NCBI GenBank assembly: GCA_021852225.1 | Contig: JAJZOA010000007.1 | Location: forward strand, 1-7,095 | Length of the DNA stretch: 7,095 bases | Origin: Planctomycetota bacterium | GTDB lineage: Bacteria > Planctomycetota > Phycisphaerae > WQYP01 | Reading direction: 5' to 3' | Part shown: positions 1 through 4,101 of the stretch, piece after piece | Position numbering within the stretch: position 1 is the first letter of the stretch | Layout of the letters: each line of letters begins with the position of its first letter | Position numbers and translations under genes: made by a program | Notes under the pieces: generated by a model | What the model saw: the letters and a program-made list of their open reading frames with translations, nothing else | Told to the model about the DNA's origin: nothing | The model's database searches: none

Positions 1-40
1 GGTAAAAAACAATGAGTATTTCTACATTCAAAGGGTATCG
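1..40 (+). repeat. Left arm of a 40-bp perfect inverted repeat (fold-back)
   Basis: Base n of this arm is the complement of base 600-n for all of n = 1 to 40, and the match stops at base 41 (c, against a t expected from base 559). The arm is therefore an inverted copy of the start codon, ribosome-binding tail and first codons of the large dehydratase subunit at 560-599. It lies exactly at the edge of the window and interrupts that same gene. I infer a template-switch chimera or an assembly-graph end; a genuine inversion is possible but less likely. Confidence 0.95.
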
Positions 41-588
41 CCGAAAGAGGCGGTGGCACCCTGGGCGACGGTTTTATCAATCACGTTGCCCACCGCCGGG
101 CATGATCCCAGCCCGGTGGTGGTATCGGATTCACCACATTTCACCGAAATATACAACTCTTCCGCCCGACATTCCTCGCGCTGAATTTCGCTGGCCCAGT
201 GAACATATTGCTTGGCCTGTACGGAAGCCGCCGCGATGGTCTTAATGTCGCCGTGGCGCTCAATGGAAAAGCCGGTCACCGGCTTGCCGGTTTTGGCGAT
301 TCCATCGACGATGCGCTGCGTCCAGCCCGGCTCAATGCCGATAACCACACACGCGGCCACATTGGGATTTGCGCCGGTCCCGATCATCGTGCGGAAAAAC
401 AATTCCAGGTCCTCACCAAACTGCAGCCGCCCATAAGCGTGCGGCAGTGCCAACGTTCCTTTAATATTATTCGCCACCGCCTCACATGCGGCGTTGGAGA
501 TGTCATCCACCGGCAGAATCACGACATGATTCCGGATGCCTACACGGCCATTTTCCCGACGATACCCTTTGAATGTAGAAATACTCAT
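28..588 (-). CDS. UxaA-family sugar-acid dehydratase, large subunit, truncated by the fold-back
   Basis: This is the N-terminal part of an altronate/galactarate-dehydratase-type large subunit, enzymes that remove water from aldonic or aldaric acids, or in sister families release sulfite from sulfolactate. Family signatures seen are [15 protein letters not shown] (residues 8-22), GTGANPNV (71-78), VIGIEPGW (82-89) and [18 protein letters not shown] (151-168). Relatives are about 380-400 residues long, so roughly half is missing. Residues to about 182 are native; the last few and the stop come from the inverted copy at 1-40. The family usually continues with FG(E/D)T(S/T)E, so the shared bases CGATACC may be microhomology at the junction. 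The ATG at 588 is 6 nt after the small-subunit stop, with AGGTGG at 598-603 as ribosome site, so translation is probably coupled. A Cys common in altronate and galactarate dehydratases is Arg here ([11 protein letters not shown], 50-60), so altronate is not assured as substrate. Confidence 0.85.
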   Translation of the reverse strand: MSISTFKGYRRENGRVGIRNHVVILPVDDISNAACEAVANNIKGTLALPHAYGRLQFGEDLELFFRTMIGTGANPNVAACVVIGIEPGWTQRIVDGIAKTGKPVTGFSIERHGDIKTIAAASVQAKQYVHWASEIQREECRAEELYISVKCGESDTTTGLGSCPAVGNVIDKTVAQGATASFGDTL

Positions 589-599
589 TGTTTTTTACC
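560..599 (-). repeat. Right (probably original) arm of the 40-bp inverted repeat
   Basis: This arm covers the junction of the two dehydratase genes: the stop of the small subunit, the 6-nt spacer, the ATG of the large subunit and its first nine or so codons. It sits in a sensible genetic context, with both reading frames intact and a purine-rich ribosome site just upstream. I therefore take it as the native copy and the arm at 1-40 as the displaced one. The two arms are separated by 519 bp. Confidence 0.95.
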
Positions 600-873
600 A
601 CCTCTTCGTTTTTAAATTATGAACATGAACATGCTCGCCGGTTTTGATCGGCGCGACCACTTTACCAATATCACAACCATATTTCATGACCGTATCACCG
701 GGCTGGAAATCGCGCAGCGCGATTTTGTGGCCCAGTGGAATATCCATCAAGGCCTTCACCCGCGGTGCGGCTTGGCCATGCAGTGCCGCCCCCTGCACCT
801 CCTGCCCGGACTTGATGTCAATAACTGCGACGCCGACGCCGTCTTTCTCGTCGTGCATCAAAAACTCTTTCAT
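595..873 (-). CDS. UxaA-family dehydratase, small SAF-domain subunit
   Basis: This complete 92-residue protein corresponds to the N-terminal SAF domain that is fused to the catalytic part in E. coli altronate dehydratase but is a separate subunit in many other bacteria. Visible motifs are FLMHDEKDGVGVAVIDI (residues 4-20), the core IPLGHKIALRDFQPGD (45-60), KYGCDIG (64-70) and the histidine-rich end GEHVHVHNLKTKR (79-91). His49, His82 and His84 match positions that are conserved in the family and probably contribute to the metal site. It must pair with the large subunit directly downstream (6-nt gap, same strand). The ATG at 873 is chosen because a full AAGGAG lies 7 nt upstream; the Met at residue 6 has no such site and would remove the conserved start. 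Sulfolactate sulfo-lyase SuyA is a related alternative, but the sugar-acid transporter and XylR-type regulator nearby favour a sugar acid. Confidence 0.9.
   Translation of the reverse strand: MKEFLMHDEKDGVGVAVIDIKSGQEVQGAALHGQAAPRVKALMDIPLGHKIALRDFQPGDTVMKYGCDIGKVVAPIKTGEHVHVHNLKTKRW
598..603 (-). promoter_or_regulatory. Ribosome-binding site of the large dehydratase subunit
   Basis: AGGTGG on the minus strand, 9 nt before the ATG at 588. It lies inside the last codons of the small-subunit gene (Lys-Arg-Trp), so ribosomes finishing the small subunit are well placed to restart on the large one. Confidence 0.5.
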
Positions 874-880
874 GTGTGGA

Positions 881-886
881 CTCCTT
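881..886 (-). promoter_or_regulatory. Ribosome-binding site of the small dehydratase subunit
   Basis: The minus strand reads AAGGAG followed by a 7-nt spacer and the ATG at 873. It is the strongest Shine-Dalgarno match in the window and fixes the start of the gene. Confidence 0.8.
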
Positions 887-940
887 ATTACCTTATCATG
901 AACTCATGGAAAACGATCCAACCAAACCTGCTTCTTTATT

Positions 941-958
941 CCGCGGCCGATACCGCGG
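941..958. repeat. CCGCGG-6 nt-CCGCGG palindrome in the dehydratase leader
   Basis: Two copies of the self-complementary hexamer CCGCGG flank six bases, so a hairpin with six G-C pairs can form on either strand. It lies about 70-85 nt upstream of the small-subunit ATG. Neither strand has a T-run after it, so it is not an intrinsic terminator. It could be a protein-binding palindrome or a leader hairpin; nothing in the sequence decides this. Confidence 0.4.
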
Positions 959-1280
959 CAGCGAATGTCAATCTCTCTTGACTCCCTTTCTTCACAACTA
1001 TACCTCCAGCGCCCACAAAAGGAAGTTCCGAATTTAATCAATATCAGTGATTATTTTCGTCAGGCCGCTGCAATACACTTCTCACCGTCTCTTACCACAA
1101 AAGCCACGCTCGGTGCGTACTGGAACCTTGGCATCGATCATGGAATCACGTATTGCCCGGCCACGGATGCTTCCCAGTGCGACGAAATCAACCATCCTTT
1201 CTTACGGCATAAACCCGCATACCGCACGCAAGTCGTTCGTCGAATGACACTTTGCCATCAATGAGAGATGAATACAAGTC

Positions 1281-1315
1281 CCACTTTTTATCAAGTGTTG
1301 TACCACTTTTTATCA
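1281..1315 (-). promoter_or_regulatory. Candidate operator: two TGATAAAAAGTGG direct repeats 22 bp apart
   Basis: On the minus strand TGATAAAAAGTGG occurs exactly at 1315-1303 and again at 1293-1281. Extending to 1300-1301 and 1278-1279 adds an AC one base later, giving 15 of 16 matching positions. The 22-bp period places both copies on the same face of the helix. Direct repeats at about 21 bp are the usual binding pattern for AraC/XylR-type proteins, and a gene for such a protein ends 78 bp upstream. I infer that this is the binding site through which it controls the dehydratase genes; the distance to the small-subunit ATG (about 410 nt) implies a long leader. Confidence 0.5.
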
Positions 1316-1345
1316 TAACGATTCACATCGAAAGTAATATCGGGC

Positions 1346-1389
1346 ACAAAGTGGCTTTGTCCAAGTGCTGCTGCTTACGGTCGCAGCAC
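1346..1389 (-). terminator. Hairpin pair just after the regulator gene, possible weak transcription end
   Basis: Read on the minus strand, GTGCTGC (1389-1383) can pair with GCAGCAC (1371-1365) across an 11-nt loop. After it, ACAAAG (1360-1355) can pair with CTTTGT (1351-1346) across 3 nt. The first hairpin begins 4 bp after the regulator stop codon. No T-run follows either stem, so this is not a standard intrinsic terminator; it may slow transcription or protect an mRNA 3' end. Confidence 0.25.
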
Positions 1390-1393
1390 GCCC

Positions 1394-2569
1394 TCACGTC
1401 GATTGCTGACGAAACCGACCGGGGGTTTGACCCCGATACCTTTTAAAGAATCTGTTCAGATGTGATTCCGCGTCGAACCCGGTGAGTTCAGCCACGCGCG
1501 TTAACGGATAGCGGGTGTTCAGCAACAGACGATCGATGCGAGTAAGTCGCACACGATTGATCTCTTCATACGGGGAAAATCCGGCGACCGACATAAATCG
1601 CCGCTCCAGTGTGCAGCGGGATACCAGCATGTTGTCATTGGCCAGATAATCCAGCACACTGTCAACCGTCAACCCCCTGCCGGTATACTCGCGGATATAT
1701 CTTAGAGCTTTAGCCACCAGCGGATCGGCTACTGCTATGGTATTCGTGGACGTGCGCGTGACCACTCCCGCCGGCGGAACCAACTGCGGCTTGTTTGGAG
1801 CTTTTACGCCGCCAATAACACTATCAAGCATTTCCGCCGCTTCGAATCCAATCCTATCAGCCGCCGGATCAACACTGGTCATTGTCGGCACGGCCAATTC
1901 ACACAGCACTTCGTCATTATCCACTCCGACCAGTACAATTTCCTCGGGAACATGTATCCCGGCGTGTTGGCATCCCGCCAGCACAAGTCTGCCGCAGATG
2001 TCATTGCACGCCATGATACCGGCCGGCTTGGGCAGAGCCTTGAGCCACGGTAACAAATTGGCATAATCAATGCTTGATCGCCAGCCTGGTGCTCGCCGCG
2101 CACCGGTCCCACGTCGGCTTTGACTTATAAAGACTTGCGGGGTGAACCCTTTTTCAGACATGTACTGCTGAAACGCCACGGCACGTCTTTCCGATGCCTG
2201 CTGTGACTCAAAACCGCAATAGGCAAATGTATGCAGACCGCACTGAATCAGATGATCCGCAGCCAGTTGCGCGATTGCGTGATGGTCGCTGTGGATATTG
2301 GCAATACCCTTGGGCGGCTCGAGAGACCCCAGATCGACAATCGGCACCCGCAGACGCCGCAGTGACGCAAACTGATGTGGATTTCGAATTCGGCACACTA
2401 CCCCTTGAAATTTACCACGAAAAAGCCAGCGCGGTAAATTTTCTTCCTCCATCCAGGGTTCATATTCCACGGTCCAATTGGGGTGGGTATGCGCGAAGCG
2501 CGATATTCCGCGCAACAAGCCGCTGCCGTAACTCCCGATGGCATCAATTACCAGCGCTATATTTATCAT
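1394..2569 (-). CDS. XylR-type transcriptional regulator (sugar-binding domain plus AraC helix-turn-helix)
   Basis: This 391-residue cytoplasmic DNA-binding protein is close in length and architecture to E. coli XylR. Residues 1-275 form a LacI/periplasmic-binding-like effector domain: MINIALVIDAIGSYGSGLLR at the start, a nucleotide-fold strand VPIVDLGS (75-82), ACNDICG (187-193) and VGVDNDE (214-220). Residues about 283-388 form the AraC domain with two helix-turn-helices, the first around SVLDYLANDNMLVSRCTLER (304-323) and the second ending in the family signature GFDAESHLNRFFKRYRGQTP (364-383). The effector is probably the sugar or sugar acid handled by the neighbours. The gene starts 38 nt after the transporter stop. 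The ATG at 2569 has no clear ribosome site, but an in-frame TGA lies two codons upstream, so no longer start is possible. Expression with the transporter is likely. The nearest candidate target is the direct repeat at 1281-1315. Confidence 0.93.
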   Translation of the reverse strand: MINIALVIDAIGSYGSGLLRGISRFAHTHPNWTVEYEPWMEEENLPRWLFRGKFQGVVCRIRNPHQFASLRRLRVPIVDLGSLEPPKGIANIHSDHHAIAQLAADHLIQCGLHTFAYCGFESQQASERRAVAFQQYMSEKGFTPQVFISQSRRGTGARRAPGWRSSIDYANLLPWLKALPKPAGIMACNDICGRLVLAGCQHAGIHVPEEIVLVGVDNDEVLCELAVPTMTSVDPAADRIGFEAAEMLDSVIGGVKAPNKPQLVPPAGVVTRTSTNTIAVADPLVAKALRYIREYTGRGLTVDSVLDYLANDNMLVSRCTLERRFMSVAGFSPYEEINRVRLTRIDRLLLNTRYPLTRVAELTGFDAESHLNRFFKRYRGQTPGRFRQQST

Positions 2570-2607
2570 GTGTCACACACTAACCGTCATACATACCCCG
2601 GATCGAT

Positions 2608-3918
2608 TTACGCCGTGGAAACCGCAACATCATGCGCCGCCCGCCAGTGTGGATTAATAAGGTGAATCACCAGGAGGGTTGCCAGATAAGCCAAACTGGG
2701 AATAGCGAACAGAAGGGCATAACTGTTATGCGTAACGTGCAAAATCCACCCCACGCCCAGTGCGGCAAAGGTGCTAAGTCCGGATCCCACCAGACCGCCC
2801 AGCCCAACCAGCGAGCCGATGACTTTTCCCGGCATTGTATCGCAGGCCATGGCGTAAATATTGGAGGAGAATCCCTGGTGGCCGCCCGTTGCCATACCCA
2901 GCAGCAGGGAGGCCAGCCAGACATTGTCACAGCGGGCGGCGATAAATACGGGCAGGACAAACAGCGCACAAACCAGCATCGCCGTCTTTCGCGCGGCATT
3001 GGCGCTCCATCCGCCAGCCAGCAGCCAAGAAGACAGCCACCCTCCGAACACACTGCCGGCATCCGCCATGCCGTAGATAATCAGCACAGGCAGCACCATG
3101 GCCTTGATGTTCAGATGGTGCTGTTCATTGAAAAAATTGGGAATCCACGCCAGATAAAACCACCAGATCGGCCCGGTCATTGCGACGGCAATGATATACG
3201 CCCACGACTGCTGATAATTCAGCAGTGACAGCCAACGGATATGAGCCGTCGGCGGTTCCTCATTACTGCCGATGTAATCCAGTTCGGCCTGCGATACCCG
3301 CGGATTGACCGACGGATCATGGTATTTAAAGAACCACCAGATCACCCAGAACAATCCCAGTATTCCGGCCGCGACAAAGGCCCCGCGCCAGCCAAACCAT
3401 GGAATACTCAGTGTCACAAGAATCGGAGCCAGGATGACGCCCGCGCTGGTGGCTCCGTTTATGATTCCGATCACAATAGCCCGTTCTTTTTTCGGGAACC
3501 ACTGGCCGACCGCCTTAATGGCGCCGGGAAATGTCGCCGCCTGCGCCAAGCCCAGTATAGCGTTGGCGAAGATAAAGCCCGTGACACTGTCCGCCAGCGC
3601 CATGCCCGCCTCCGCAACACTGAAGACCACAACCGTGATAAGAAATCCCAGGCGTATACCCACTTTATCCATAAACCAGCCGCACAGTGCGTAGCCCAGC
3701 GCGAACGTCGCGGAAAAAGCGGCCACGATCTGGCCATAAGCAATGTCGCCGAAGTGCAGTTGGGCATGAAGCGTCGGTTGAAGGTCCGAAAGGACAAAGC
3801 GGTCGATGTAGTTGAAAGCAATGACCACGAACAGCGCGGCGCAAATTACCCAGCGGTAGCCGCGCAGACGGAAACGCCGCTGATCAATTGCTTTTACCGC
3901 CAGTGCCGGGTCCGTCAT
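2608..3918 (-). CDS. MFS transporter, hexuronate/anion:cation symporter (ExuT-like) family
   Basis: This inner-membrane protein of 436 residues, with about 12 hydrophobic segments, fits the family that takes up hexuronates, galactonate and similar acids with protons. Motifs seen: NYIDR in the first membrane helix (36-40), GWFMDKVGIRLG between helices 2 and 3 (80-91), and ATFPGAIKAVGQWFPKKERA (128-147), a hallmark of this branch. The ATG at 3918 is chosen over the longer frame from a TTG at 4098: GGAG lies 10 nt upstream, the protein then starts as relatives do, and the extra 60 residues look like no family N-terminus. One oddity is Gln126, where relatives usually have Glu just before A-x-x-FP; in the galactonate transporter DgoT this Glu takes part in proton coupling. 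The 183 bp between this gene and the hydrolase hold no gene or clear hairpin. The substrate is inferred to be the acid fed to the dehydratase. Confidence 0.88.
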   Translation of the reverse strand: MTDPALAVKAIDQRRFRLRGYRWVICAALFVVIAFNYIDRFVLSDLQPTLHAQLHFGDIAYGQIVAAFSATFALGYALCGWFMDKVGIRLGFLITVVVFSVAEAGMALADSVTGFIFANAILGLAQAATFPGAIKAVGQWFPKKERAIVIGIINGATSAGVILAPILVTLSIPWFGWRGAFVAAGILGLFWVIWWFFKYHDPSVNPRVSQAELDYIGSNEEPPTAHIRWLSLLNYQQSWAYIIAVAMTGPIWWFYLAWIPNFFNEQHHLNIKAMVLPVLIIYGMADAGSVFGGWLSSWLLAGGWSANAARKTAMLVCALFVLPVFIAARCDNVWLASLLLGMATGGHQGFSSNIYAMACDTMPGKVIGSLVGLGGLVGSGLSTFAALGVGWILHVTHNSYALLFAIPSLAYLATLLVIHLINPHWRAAHDVAVSTA

Positions 3919-3928
3919 CTTATCATTT

Positions 3929-3932
3929 CTCC
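3929..3932 (-). promoter_or_regulatory. Ribosome-binding site of the transporter gene
   Basis: GGAG on the minus strand, 10 nt before the ATG at 3918. It is modest in strength, but together with the protein alignment it supports the shorter 436-residue start over the TTG at 4098. Confidence 0.5.
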
Positions 3933-4101
3933 ATGCCGCCAAACCATAAGCATATCCACGAACAGCCGACCGTACACCGCCGAAAAATACCTTAATTTCC
4001 AGAACACCAAGTATCTCCGAACTGCTCTTTTGAAGCGGTAAGAAATACAAGCGTTCTCTTCTAAAAGCCGCTGGTAGTGCGTCAGACGGTATTGGCAAAA
4101 A

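Larger units (their letters stand above)
874..1393. other. 520-bp non-coding stretch upstream of the dehydratase genes
   Basis: No recognisable protein is encoded on either strand. In minus-strand order it holds two small inverted repeats just after the regulator stop (1365-1389 and 1346-1360), a 13-bp direct repeat (1303-1315 and 1281-1293), two short overlapping frames of 42 and 37 codons (1316-1188 and 1195-1082), a possible -10 box TATAGT (1002-997) with no good -35, an isolated TTGACA (971-966) with no -10 at the usual distance, a CCGCGG-loop-CCGCGG palindrome (941-958) and the ribosome site at 881-886. The length, and the regulator gene directly upstream, suggest that the dehydratase genes have their own controlled promoter here. 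The promoter itself cannot be placed with confidence. Confidence 0.6.

Noticed and set aside
28..60. Natural frameshift or nonsense pseudogene in the large dehydratase gene
   Set aside because: The break coincides exactly with the edge of the perfect inverted repeat, so the truncation is due to the junction and not to decay inside the gene.
12..245. Plus-strand frame starting [11 protein letters not shown]
   Set aside because: Its first codons are the inverted copy of the large dehydratase start; after base 40 it runs antisense through that gene. It is a product of the fold-back, not a gene.
965..1264. Plus-strand frame of 99 codons in the non-coding gap
   Set aside because: It has no ribosome site and no recognisable motif, and runs against the direction of every other gene. 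It cannot be excluded fully, but is not supported.
1346..1389. Strong intrinsic terminator after the regulator
   Set aside because: The stems are short and no T-run follows on the minus strand, so it is kept only as a weak, low-confidence feature.
3241..4041. Plus-strand frame of 266 codons
   Set aside because: It is antisense to the transporter, polar and Arg-rich with no recognisable domain, and is explained as a shadow of the transporter's hydrophobic codons.
3919..4098. 60-residue N-terminal extension of the transporter from a TTG
   Set aside because: It starts with TTG without a ribosome site and does not resemble the family; the ATG at 3918 has GGAG upstream and matches the usual N-terminus.
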